7,264 nt of DNA from Thermoplasmata archaeon (GCA_030043405.1 JASHXS010000091.1:1-7264), one strand, 5' to 3'; counted from the first letter of the stretch, positions 1 to 6,128 are shown. Program-made: numbers and translations. The notes: generated by a model from the sequence alone, not told the origin.

Positions 1-147
1 GACGGGTCGATCGGGCCGGCGGACCTGATGAATCTCTCGATCTCCCTCGACCACCGGGTCCTCGACGGTATCGAGGGGGCCCAGTTCCTGGCGACGGTCA
101 AGTCGTACCTCGAGGACCCGCACCAGCTGTTCGCCGAGATGGCGTGA
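1..147 (+). CDS. 2-oxoacid dehydrogenase E2 acyltransferase, C-terminal end (partial)
   Basis: The reading frame is open from base 1 to the TGA at 145-147 and encodes the last 48 residues of a dihydrolipoamide acyltransferase. E2 is the core of the 2-oxoacid dehydrogenase complex: it moves the acyl group from its lipoyl arm to coenzyme A. The fragment carries the family's catalytic signature DHRVLDG (residues 18-24 of the fragment), whose His acts as the general base in acyl transfer, followed by the usual closing pattern of a helix ending in a short E-D-P segment. The lipoyl and subunit-binding domains lie left of the window. The E1 alpha gene follows after 38 bases, so the two are probably cotranscribed. 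Family membership is secure from the motif; whether the substrate is pyruvate or branched-chain 2-oxoacids cannot be told from this end. Confidence 0.95.
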   Translation, partial: DGSIGPADLMNLSISLDHRVLDGIEGAQFLATVKSYLEDPHQLFAEMA

Positions 148-175
148 CCTGAGGTCCGTCCGCGCGCCACGGAGC

Positions 176-180
176 GGAGG
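176..180 (+). promoter_or_regulatory. Shine-Dalgarno site of E1 alpha gene
   Basis: GGAGG lies five bases before the ATG at 186 and supports that start over later in-frame codons. It suggests translation from an internal ribosome site in a polycistronic message, unlike the leaderless-looking genes further right. Confidence 0.75.
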
Positions 181-185
181 AACGC

Positions 186-1232
186 ATGTCGTCCTCGTTG
201 TCCGTGGAGCCGCTACCCTACGCACCAGACGAAGTGGCGCGGGCCCTCGGCCCCGACTGGCAACAGACGCTCTTGGCGGCGATGCGCTGGATGACCCTGG
301 GTCGGGCGCTCGACGCCCGGATGCAGGAACTCCAACGGCAGGGCCGCGTCGGGTTCTACGGGGCGGCCACGGGGCAAGAAGCGGTCACCGTCGCCGCGGG
401 ACTCGTCACACGACCCGAAGACTGGATCCTGCCCGGCCTGCGGGAACAGCTGCTCGCGCTGGTCCGGGGCCATTCCCTGGTCACGTACGCGCACCACCTC
501 TTCGCGGACGACCTCGACCCGGCCCGGGGCCGGAACATGCCTTGCCACCCGACCGCCTCGGAGGTTCACTACGTCTCGATGTCGTCCGTCATCGGCACCC
601 AGATCTCGCACGCCGTCGGAGTCGCCTACGGCCTCAAACTGCGACACGACCCCGGGGTCGCGCTCGCCTTCTTCGGAGATGGCGCGACGAGTGCGAACGA
701 TTTCCACGCTGGGCTCAACTTCGGGGCCGTGTGGAAACTCCCGATGGTGTTCTGTTGCACCAACAACCAGTGGGCGATCTCACTCCCCGTGGAGCGGCAG
801 ACGGCGGCGCCGACGCTCGCCTCGAAGTCGGCGGCGTATGGGATCCCCGGGCAGCGGGTGGATGGCACCGACTTCGTCGCCGTCTACGCCGCCTTGGGGA
901 CCGCGCTCGCGCGGGCCCGAGCCGGGCAAGGACCCTCCTTCCTCGAACTCGTCGCCTATCGAATGACACCTCACTCCAGTTCCGACGACCCGCTCCGGTA
1001 CCAGCCCAAGGACTGGGCGGACCGGGCGCGCGCACACGACCCGGTCGAACGACTCGCCGCCTGGATGTCCGCGCAGAAGCTGATGACGCCGGACCGGCGC
1101 ACCGCGCTCGCGGCCGAGGCGGACGCGGAGGTCCGGGCCGCGATCGGGACCGCGGAGGCGGCGCCGCCCCCGGCGCCGGCTTCCCTGACCGAAGACGTCT
1201 ACTCCCGGACGGGTTCCCCGCGGGCGGAGTGA
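186..1232 (+). CDS. 2-oxoacid dehydrogenase E1 component, alpha subunit (branched-chain type)
   Basis: This 348-residue protein is the thiamine-diphosphate-binding alpha subunit of E1, which decarboxylates a 2-oxoacid and passes the acyl group to lipoyl-E2. The thiamine diphosphate/Mg motif begins with GDG at 164-166 and ends with NN at 193-194 (CTNNQWAIS), the normal spacing. RVGFYG (54-59), GQEA (63-66) and the loop RMTPHSSSDDPLRY (259-272) match branched-chain 2-oxoacid dehydrogenases better than pyruvate-specific E1; the Ser-rich loop is the one that closes over the cofactor. Length is normal for an alpha chain, so a separate beta subunit is needed; it is absent here and probably lies upstream of E2. 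The last 30 residues contain an Ala/Pro-rich stretch (AAPPPAPAS) that is probably flexible. The E3 gene starts six bases after the stop. Substrate assignment is inference from motifs; characterised archaeal complexes of this type, such as that of Thermoplasma acidophilum, accept branched-chain 2-oxoacids. Confidence 0.93.
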   Translation: MSSSLSVEPLPYAPDEVARALGPDWQQTLLAAMRWMTLGRALDARMQELQRQGRVGFYGAATGQEAVTVAAGLVTRPEDWILPGLREQLLALVRGHSLVTYAHHLFADDLDPARGRNMPCHPTASEVHYVSMSSVIGTQISHAVGVAYGLKLRHDPGVALAFFGDGATSANDFHAGLNFGAVWKLPMVFCCTNNQWAISLPVERQTAAPTLASKSAAYGIPGQRVDGTDFVAVYAALGTALARARAGQGPSFLELVAYRMTPHSSSDDPLRYQPKDWADRARAHDPVERLAAWMSAQKLMTPDRRTALAAEADAEVRAAIGTAEAAPPPAPASLTEDVYSRTGSPRAE

Positions 1233-1238
1233 GTCCAG

Positions 1239-2681
1239 ATGGCCGGTACGTACGCGCGGTCGACCCAGGTGCTCGTGCTAGGCGGAGGCCCCGGGGGATA
1301 CATGGCCGCCATCCGGGCCGGCCAGCTCGGAAAGAAGGTACTCGTGGTCGAGAAGAGCGAGCTCGGGGGGGAGTGCTTGAATCGGGGTTGTATCCCATCG
1401 AAGGCGCTCATCCACGCCTCCTTGCTCTACCATCACCTTCGAACGGAGGGACCGGAGATCGGGGTCAACGCACCGGGCGCATCCTTCGACCTCGGGAAGA
1501 GCGTCCAGTGGAAGGCGAGCGTCGTCCAGAAGGAGCGGGACGGCGTCGCGAGCCTCCTCAAGAGCGCCGGGGCGGCCGTCCTCCGCGGCGAGGGACGGTT
1601 CACCGGACCGCGGACGGCAGACCTCGCGGCGCCGGACGGTGGCCACGAACGGATCGACTTCGAGCAGGCCATCATCGCGACGGGAGCCGTGCACGCCGTC
1701 CTGAAGGGTTTCGAGACGGATGGGAAGACCGTTGTGAATGCGTGGGAGTTGCTCGATGCCACCACCCTGCCCAAGTCCATGATCGTCCTGGGCGGCGGGG
1801 TGAGCGGTTGCGAACTCGGGGAGTTCCTGGCCCGGGTCGGAGTGGAGGTGACGATCGTCGAGCTGCTCCCCCAGCTCTTGCCGGGGCTCGACAGCGACCT
1901 CTCCCGAGAACTGACGGGGGCACTGGAACGGCTCGGGGTCAAGGTACGGGTGGGGACCAAGGCCACCCAGCTCACCCGGACAGCGGCCGGAGTCGAGCTC
2001 CGCGTGGAGTCGGGCGCCGGCTCGGAGGTCCTGGCCGCTGAGCGGCTGTTCGTCACGGTGGGCAAGCGGCCGGCGAGCCGCGAGCTCGGCCTGGACGACG
2101 CGGGGGTCGTCACCGACCCGAAGACCGGGTTCATCCCGGTGGACGACCAGATGCGGACGAACCAGTCCCACATCTTCGCCGTCGGGGACGTGGCGCGTCC
2201 TCCCATGCTGGCCCACAAGGCCTACCGAGAAGGGGTCGTCGCAGCCGAGGCGATCGCGGGGCTCCCGACCCGGTACCAGTTCCAGGCCATGCCCTCCGTC
2301 GTCTTCACGACGCCGGAGCTGGCGAGCGTCGGGTGGAACCGGGCCGAGGCGGAGAGTCGGGGACACAAGCCCCGGGACGTCCGGTTCCCCCTCGCCGCGC
2401 TCGGGCGGGCCCATGCGAACCATGCGACCGGTGGTTGGGTCAAGCTCGTGGGCGATGACGCGACGGGGCTGGTGCTCGGCGCCCACGCGGCGGGAGAAAG
2501 CGCCGGGGAGTACATCACCGAAATCTCGCTCGCGATCGAGATGGGGGCCACCGTACGGGACCTGTCCTTGACCATCCATCCCCATCCGACCTTTTCGGAG
2601 GCCGTCCAGGAAGCGGCCCTGCTCTGGCTGGGGGAGCCGATGCACGTCGCGCGGAGGCGGGTCGATGCTCCGGCTCGTTGA
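1239..2681 (+). CDS. lpdA: dihydrolipoyl dehydrogenase (E3)
   Basis: This 480-residue flavoprotein reoxidises dihydrolipoamide on E2 and reduces NAD+. All family hallmarks are visible: N-terminal FAD-binding GGGPGG (15-20), the redox-active disulfide in GGECLNRGCIPSK (43-55, Cys46 and Cys51), the NAD-binding Rossmann motif VLGGGVSGCELGE (183-195) followed by a Glu near residue 208 (VTIVE) that favours NAD over NADP, the second FAD contact HIFAVGDV (311-318), and the C-terminal dimer-interface motif HPHPTFSE (447-454), where His449 and Glu454 are the expected acid/base pair. HPHPT replaces the commoner HAHPT but keeps the key His. The start at 1239 is preceded by GGAGTGA (1226-1232), which overlaps the E1 stop and gives a plausible ribosome site. 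Its 3' end overlaps lipB by 17 bases, indicating one transcript with E2, E1 alpha and lipB. Dedicated service to this complex is inferred from position. Confidence 0.97.
   Translation: MAGTYARSTQVLVLGGGPGGYMAAIRAGQLGKKVLVVEKSELGGECLNRGCIPSKALIHASLLYHHLRTEGPEIGVNAPGASFDLGKSVQWKASVVQKERDGVASLLKSAGAAVLRGEGRFTGPRTADLAAPDGGHERIDFEQAIIATGAVHAVLKGFETDGKTVVNAWELLDATTLPKSMIVLGGGVSGCELGEFLARVGVEVTIVELLPQLLPGLDSDLSRELTGALERLGVKVRVGTKATQLTRTAAGVELRVESGAGSEVLAAERLFVTVGKRPASRELGLDDAGVVTDPKTGFIPVDDQMRTNQSHIFAVGDVARPPMLAHKAYREGVVAAEAIAGLPTRYQFQAMPSVVFTTPELASVGWNRAEAESRGHKPRDVRFPLAALGRAHANHATGGWVKLVGDDATGLVLGAHAAGESAGEYITEISLAIEMGATVRDLSLTIHPHPTFSEAVQEAALLWLGEPMHVARRRVDAPAR
2653..2657 (+). promoter_or_regulatory. 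Shine-Dalgarno site of lipB
   Basis: GGAGG sits seven bases before the ATG at 2665, inside the 3' end of the E3 coding region. It supports the overlapping lipB start. Confidence 0.65.
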
Positions 2682-3339
2682 CTGGGGAACCCGGGATTAC
2701 CAAGAGTCCCTGAGCGCGATGCGCGCGATGGTCCGTGCTCGCCGAGCGGGCGAGGTACCGGACACGTTGATCCTGGTCGAGCATCCTCCGGTCGTCACGG
2801 TAGGGGTCGAGGGCGACGACGGGGCGGCGGCCCGGAGCGGCCTGCCGGTCATCGCGGTCGAACGCGGGGGCAAGGCCACCTACCACGGACCGGGCCAGCT
2901 GGTCGCGTATCCGGTGATCGACCTGGCTCCTCGGGGCCGCGATGTTCGCGCCTTCGTCCGGTTGGTGGAAGAGGCCGCGGTCGCCACGATCGGCGAGTTC
3001 GGGGTCGCCGGCCAGCACGTCTCGGGGCGTCGGGGGGTCTGGGTCGACGGTCGGAGGAAGGTCGCGTCGGTCGGGGTCGCGGTCGAAGGCTGGGTCACGT
3101 TCCACGGGCTCGCCCTCAACGTCGACGTCGACCTGGCCCCGTTCGAGCAGTTCCACCCCTGTGGGTTCGAAGGCCCGGTCATGACCTCGCTCGCACGGGA
3201 GCTCGGCCGCGCCGTGACCGTGCGCAAGGTGAAGCCGGTCTTCGAGCGACACTTCCGGGCCCTCTACGGCCGGGCTCCTCGGGTCGAACCGGCCTCGGTC
3301 AGGCCGGTCCCCCCCGTCGGGTCCGGGGCTCCGGCATGA
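2665..3339 (+). CDS. lipB: octanoyltransferase LipB (lipoate biosynthesis)
   Basis: This 224-residue protein matches LipB, which moves an octanoyl group from acyl carrier protein to the lipoyl-domain lysine of E2; LipA then inserts sulfur to make lipoate. The diagnostic substrate-binding motif RGGKATYHGPGQ is at 67-78. The catalytic pair is present: Lys132 in RRKVASVGV and Cys166 in HPCGF, close to the positions of the Cys/Lys dyad of Escherichia coli LipB. HPPVVTVG (40-47) matches the family's HPPVxTLG. The first residues (MLRLVDWGTRDYQESL) begin where LipB normally begins, supporting the ATG at 2665. The last 20 or so residues are a Pro/Val/Ala-rich tail outside the conserved domain. The gene overlaps E3 by 17 bases and the next gene by four, so it is embedded in the E2-E1-E3 operon, whose E2 is its obvious acceptor. 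No lipA lies in the window. Confidence 0.95.
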   Translation: MLRLVDWGTRDYQESLSAMRAMVRARRAGEVPDTLILVEHPPVVTVGVEGDDGAAARSGLPVIAVERGGKATYHGPGQLVAYPVIDLAPRGRDVRAFVRLVEEAAVATIGEFGVAGQHVSGRRGVWVDGRRKVASVGVAVEGWVTFHGLALNVDVDLAPFEQFHPCGFEGPVMTSLARELGRAVTVRKVKPVFERHFRALYGRAPRVEPASVRPVPPVGSGAPA

Positions 3340-4289
3340 ACCCGGAGGGGACCGGGTCGCGTCGGCCCCTCCTGTTGCTGGTCGGGGGCGGCACCGGGCT
3401 CGTGGGCCGGGCGCTGCTCGAAGAGCTGGGGCCCGATCACCAGATCCGCTCGGTCCACCGAGCCCCGTCGGCCCGCGAACTCAGCCTCGGTATCGATTGC
3501 ATCCGGGCCGATGTCACGCTCGTGCGGGACTGGGGGCCGATCCTCGAGGACGTCGACATCGTGGTGAATGTCGCCTGGTACCGGCAGGGGAGTGACCGCC
3601 GCTTCCGTCCGCTCGCGGAAGGACTGACCCGACTGATCAAGGCCGCGGAGGCCCGACGCATCCACCGGTTCGTCCAGCTGAGCGTTCCGACGGCCCCGCC
3701 GGACATCGAGGCTCACCTCCCGTACATGGTCCGAAAACGGGAGGTCGACCGGGCGCTGGCCGAGAGCCAGCTCGACTTCTCGATCATCTGCCCTACGATG
3801 TTGTACGGGCCGGGCGACAAGCTCCTGACCGTCCTGCTCCGGACCGCGGCCCGGTGGCACCGCCTCCCGATGTTCGGCGACGGCCAGTACCACGTCAGCC
3901 CCCTCGCCGTGCGAGACCTGGCCCGCATCGTGCGCCGGGAGCTCTCCTTCGGCGGGCGAACTTCGGTCCGGGCTGGCGGCCCGGTGGCCTGGAAGTATCG
4001 CGACCTGACCGACCTCGTGTTCACCGCGATCCAGCGTCCCCCGCGGTACCTCCAGCTGACCCCGCGGGGCGGGATGCGACTCGCTCGCCTCCTCGAAGTC
4101 TTCGGCTCGTCGCTCCTCTACCCGTACGAAGTGGAGTGGCTCGTGTCCGACCGACTGGGACTGCCCCCGTACGTCGGGCTGGACCGTCCGCTGGAACACG
4201 TCGAGGTTTTCGTCCGCGAAGAAGCGCAGCGGCTGGCGCCCGCTCGGCGGGGGTCGGGCGGCCACGAACCCCCTCGCGTGCGAGGGTGA
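3336..4289 (+). CDS. NAD(P)-binding atypical SDR / NAD-dependent epimerase-like protein
   Basis: This 317-residue protein is an extended or atypical short-chain dehydrogenase/reductase. A predicted beta strand (PLLLLVGG) leads into the glycine-rich dinucleotide-binding motif GGGTGLVG (17-24). Also visible are ADV at 58-60, a strand ending VVNVAW (76-81), RFVQLSV (111-117) where the catalytic Ser strand usually lies, YMVRK (130-134), which fits the YxxxK catalytic pair, and the post-catalytic segment ICPTMLYGPGD (151-161) typical of the NDUFA9-like and NmrA-like epimerase branch. The substrate is unknown. The start overlaps the lipB stop as ATGA (3336-3339), implying translational coupling and transcription with the 2-oxoacid dehydrogenase genes. 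A role linked to lipoate or acyl-CoA metabolism is possible but rests on position only. The extreme C-terminus is Arg/Gly-rich and its codons include a short perfect inverted repeat. Confidence 0.85.
   Translation: MNPEGTGSRRPLLLLVGGGTGLVGRALLEELGPDHQIRSVHRAPSARELSLGIDCIRADVTLVRDWGPILEDVDIVVNVAWYRQGSDRRFRPLAEGLTRLIKAAEARRIHRFVQLSVPTAPPDIEAHLPYMVRKREVDRALAESQLDFSIICPTMLYGPGDKLLTVLLRTAARWHRLPMFGDGQYHVSPLAVRDLARIVRRELSFGGRTSVRAGGPVAWKYRDLTDLVFTAIQRPPRYLQLTPRGGMRLARLLEVFGSSLLYPYEVEWLVSDRLGLPPYVGLDRPLEHVEVFVREEAQRLAPARRGSGGHEPPRVRG
4271..4286 (+). terminator. inverted repeat at the operon's 3' end (possible terminator or RNA-stabilising hairpin)
   Basis: CCCTCGC and GCGAGGG are perfect complements separated by two bases; as RNA this would form a six-pair stem with a CGTG loop. 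It ends immediately before the TGA of the epimerase-like gene, at the end of the apparent operon. No T-run follows, so it is not a standard intrinsic terminator of bacterial or archaeal type. It may help define the message end, or may be chance in G+C-rich DNA. Confidence 0.35.
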
Positions 4290-4308
4290 GGGCCGGCCGC
4301 GCCCGGCG

Positions 4309-4315
4309 TTAAATT
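4309..4315 (+). promoter_or_regulatory. archaeal-type TATA box of the HAD gene
   Basis: TTAAATT is the only A/T patch in the 50-base G+C-rich gap before the HAD gene. Its centre lies 28 bases before the A of the ATG at 4340, so a transcript starting at the usual archaeal distance would begin at or next to the start codon. No Shine-Dalgarno is visible. It reads best as a leaderless archaeal promoter; no TANNNT-type bacterial -10 box is seen 7-12 bases before the ATG. Confidence 0.6.
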
Positions 4316-4339
4316 CGGGCAGCGAGTCGTGGGCTCCGG

Positions 4340-5131
4340 ATGTCCGAGCCCCGCCAGTACCGTGCCCTCTCCCTGGACCTCTGGTTCACGAGCCTGTCGT
4401 ATGCGGAGGATCGCGACAACCAGTGGCAGGAGGATCGACAAGCCCTGCTCGTCGACCTGCTCCGAACCCCGAGGGGCGGTTCGTACACCCCCGCGGAAAT
4501 CGACGACGCCCTGAGCGAGGTCCGACAGCGCCTCTCCCGCGCGGGCCAACGTCTCGAGATGGTCGACCCGGAGCGGGTGCTCACCCAGGTGGCGGGGGCG
4601 CTGGGGGGTTCGCTGCGGATCCCCGCGAATGAGGCGGGCCGGGCGTACTCCGAGGTCGGTCTGGACCGGCATCCGCCCGTTGTGAACCCGGAGATGATCC
4701 GGCTCGTCCGCGGCCTGGAGGGCTGGGGTATCCCGAGCCTCTGCATCACCAACACCGCCCGGCGGGGGGCGACGTGGGGCGCGTTCCTCGAGTCCAACGG
4801 AGCCCCTCGCTTCCGCACGATCGTCACTTCCTGCGAGTTCGGCCGCGCCAAGCCCGACCCCGAGATCTTTCACGAAGCCTCCCGTCGCGTGGACGTGCCG
4901 CCGGAGCAGATCCTCCATGTGGGGGATCGCTGGGAGCTCGATGTCGAGGGGGCCCGCGCGGCCGGATGTGGGGCCGTGCTCTACCGGGGGCTCTGGGCAG
5001 CGTATCCGGCCGGCCCTGAGAGCCTGCCGCCGCCCCCTTTCCCGATCCCGGACGACGTCCCCGTCATCGATTCGCTGGACGAGCTCCTGGAACCGAGCCT
5101 CTGGCAACGGGGCCGGAGCTCGTCGCCGTGA
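4340..5131 (+). CDS. HAD-superfamily hydrolase-like protein with altered motif I
   Basis: This 263-residue protein has a haloacid dehalogenase-like fold. Motif I is SLDLWFTSL (11-19), with Asp13 as the expected nucleophile but Trp15 where phosphatases usually have the second Asp. Motif II is in LCITNT (134-139), motif III is the Lys in GRAKPDPEIF (168-177, Lys171), and motif IV is HVGDRWELDVEGA (193-205, Asp196 and Asp201). Residues from about 20 to 110 form a mostly helical cap typical of class C1 (subfamily IA) enzymes. D-x-[YW] at motif I occurs in haloacid dehalogenases and some other family members, so the protein may be active, but as something other than a standard phosphatase. Substrate is unknown. 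The final 35 residues begin with a Pro-rich stretch (LPPPPFPIPDD). It lies 50 bases after the operon with its own TATA-like element, so it is probably transcribed separately. Confidence 0.85.
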   Translation: MSEPRQYRALSLDLWFTSLSYAEDRDNQWQEDRQALLVDLLRTPRGGSYTPAEIDDALSEVRQRLSRAGQRLEMVDPERVLTQVAGALGGSLRIPANEAGRAYSEVGLDRHPPVVNPEMIRLVRGLEGWGIPSLCITNTARRGATWGAFLESNGAPRFRTIVTSCEFGRAKPDPEIFHEASRRVDVPPEQILHVGDRWELDVEGARAAGCGAVLYRGLWAAYPAGPESLPPPPFPIPDDVPVIDSLDELLEPSLWQRGRSSSP

Positions 5132-5141
5132 GCACGGATGG

Positions 5142-5156
5142 TACCCGTCAGGGGTA
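5142..5156 (+). other. short inverted repeat overlapping the promoter region
   Basis: TACCC (5142-5146) and GGGTA (5152-5156) are complementary around a five-base spacer, ending just before the TATA-like element at 5159. The location would suit an operator or upstream promoter contact, but with five base pairs per arm a chance occurrence is likely. Confidence 0.2.
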
Positions 5157-5158
5157 GG

Positions 5159-5163
5159 TTTAA
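5159..5163 (+). promoter_or_regulatory. archaeal-type TATA box of the HsdR_N-like gene
   Basis: TTTAA, in the context GGTTTAAGG, is centred 29 bases before the A of the ATG at 5190, nearly the same spacing as for the preceding HAD gene. No Shine-Dalgarno is seen before the ATG. It suggests a leaderless transcript starting at about the start codon. Confidence 0.55.
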
Positions 5164-5189
5164 GGCGGGGCCTTTCCATTCGACACGCG

Positions 5190-6119
5190 ATGGAAGCGGT
5201 GGACCTCAGCCGACGCCTAACGGATTTCAGTCACGTCGCGAGCGAAGTGCTCCGGGACGTCCCCGAGGTGACCGAGCAGCAGATCCGCCACTGGATCGTG
5301 AATCCGTTCCTGGTCTCCCTCGGCTGGGACCTGGACGACAAGAAGGAGGTCTACCTGGACTTCCCGGTCAAGTCCGGCGAGGGCCACGTGGATTACGCCC
5401 TCTTCAATGCCGACGGCCAGCCCCGCCTCTTCCTCGACGTCCGGGAGCGGACCGCGAACGTCACCGAGATCGGCGACAGCGCGGGACAAGCCAAGCAGGC
5501 GAAGGTGCCCCTCGTCCTCCTCACGAACGGCAAGGAGTTCTCGCTCTGGCATGTCGCGGCGGACGAACCACCGGCGCCGCTCTTCCTGCTCTCGCTCAAG
5601 GAACTCTCCGACAACTCCGAGAGCCTCCTGGGCCTGACGGCGGAGTACCGGCTGAGCGAGACGGGCATCGAGCAGTTGCGGCGCAGTGCGATCCGGCTCG
5701 CCGTCCTCCAGATGCTGGAGGAGAACACGGAGAAGACGTTCGACGCCCTGGTCGGCTGGGTGCGATCCCAGGTGGCCCCGGGCGCCCTGGACGAGACCAC
5801 GGAGCAGGCGATCCGGGATGCCACGATGCTCTGGCTCACCGAGGAGCACCTCACGATGCCTGGGTTCCTTCCCGCCGACGGGAAGCGCCCCGTCGAGCTC
5901 CGCCCCACGACGCCCAAGGACTGGGAGGCCTTCCCCCGAGGCCCTGCGGGTACGTTCCAGTACAAGTACGACAGTGCCAAGATCCTCGACCTCCGGCAGG
6001 GTCCGAAGGAGGTTCGAGAGCAGCTCCGCAACCAGGGGCTCCGAGCGCCCACGGCGACGAGTTTCGGCGGGTTCTACCACGCCCTGCGATCCCGCGCAGG
6101 GCTCGGCGCACCGGCCTAG
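5190..6119 (+). CDS. stand-alone HsdR N-terminal-domain-like protein (PD-(D/E)xK fold)
   Basis: This 309-residue protein resembles the N-terminal nuclease-fold domain of type I restriction HsdR subunits and its free-standing relatives. The pattern is EQQIRHWIVNPFLVSLGWD (29-47), then VYLDFPV (54-60), HVDYALF (66-72), RLFLDVR (79-85), QAKQAKVPLVLLTNGKEFSLW (100-120): helix, acidic strand, core strand with the active-site motif, then the LTNG segment typical of this family. Asp68 fits the conserved acidic residue. The expected E-x-K on the next strand reads Asp83-Val84-Arg85, so catalytic competence is doubtful. Residues from about 130 on are helical and charged, and I recognise no known domain there; there is no helicase Walker motif and no neighbouring hsdM or hsdS. 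An open frame continues upstream into the HAD gene, but ATG 5190 fits the TATA element and the family's usual start. Its role is unknown; DNA or RNA binding, or defence, are possibilities. Confidence 0.75.
   Translation: MEAVDLSRRLTDFSHVASEVLRDVPEVTEQQIRHWIVNPFLVSLGWDLDDKKEVYLDFPVKSGEGHVDYALFNADGQPRLFLDVRERTANVTEIGDSAGQAKQAKVPLVLLTNGKEFSLWHVAADEPPAPLFLLSLKELSDNSESLLGLTAEYRLSETGIEQLRRSAIRLAVLQMLEENTEKTFDALVGWVRSQVAPGALDETTEQAIRDATMLWLTEEHLTMPGFLPADGKRPVELRPTTPKDWEAFPRGPAGTFQYKYDSAKILDLRQGPKEVREQLRNQGLRAPTATSFGGFYHALRSRAGLGAPA
6081..6102 (+). other. perfect inverted repeat near the end of the HsdR_N-like gene
   Basis: GCCCTGCG (6081-6088) and CGCAGGGC (6095-6102) form a perfect eight-pair stem around a six-base loop, 14 bases before the stop codon. 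It lies where the two converging genes meet. No T-run follows on either strand, so standard intrinsic termination is not supported. Confidence 0.4.
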
Positions 6120-6123
6120 GCCG
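6112..6123. repeat. 12-base perfect palindrome in the convergent gap
   Basis: CGGCCTAGGCCG is fully self-complementary. It spans the TAG stop of the plus-strand gene (6117-6119) and runs into the nine-base gap before the minus-strand stop. It could be a protein or enzyme recognition site, or chance; nothing else supports a function. Confidence 0.3.
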
Positions 6124-6128
6124 TCGCG

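Noticed and set aside
542..2041. 499-codon open frame on the plus strand overlapping E1 alpha and E3
   Set aside because: It is an Arg/Pro/Gly-rich frame shift shadow that crosses two well-supported genes and has no plausible ribosome site or domain.
1278..2645. 455-codon open frame on the minus strand opposite E3
   Set aside because: E3 on the plus strand has every catalytic motif, and the antisense translation has no recognisable domain and is Arg/Pro/Asp-rich, as expected for the reverse frame of G+C-rich coding DNA.
3020..3095. G-run-rich stretch in lipB as a possible G-quadruplex
   Set aside because: Only three runs of three or more G occur close together, and the bias is explained by GTC/GGG codons in a conserved protein region.
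4118..5179. 353-codon minus-strand frame opposite the epimerase and HAD genes
   Set aside because: It crosses the promoter gap and two motif-bearing genes, has low-complexity Arg/Pro composition and no recognisable motif.
4917..5189. Upstream in-frame extension of the HsdR_N-like gene to an ATG at 4917
   Set aside because: It would overlap the HAD gene by over 200 bases in another frame, gives Arg/Ser/Pro-rich sequence, and would place the TATA-like element inside the gene.
5190..6119. A type I restriction-modification system
   Set aside because: Only a free-standing HsdR_N-like protein is present; there is no helicase motor, methylase or specificity subunit in the window, and the active site is altered.
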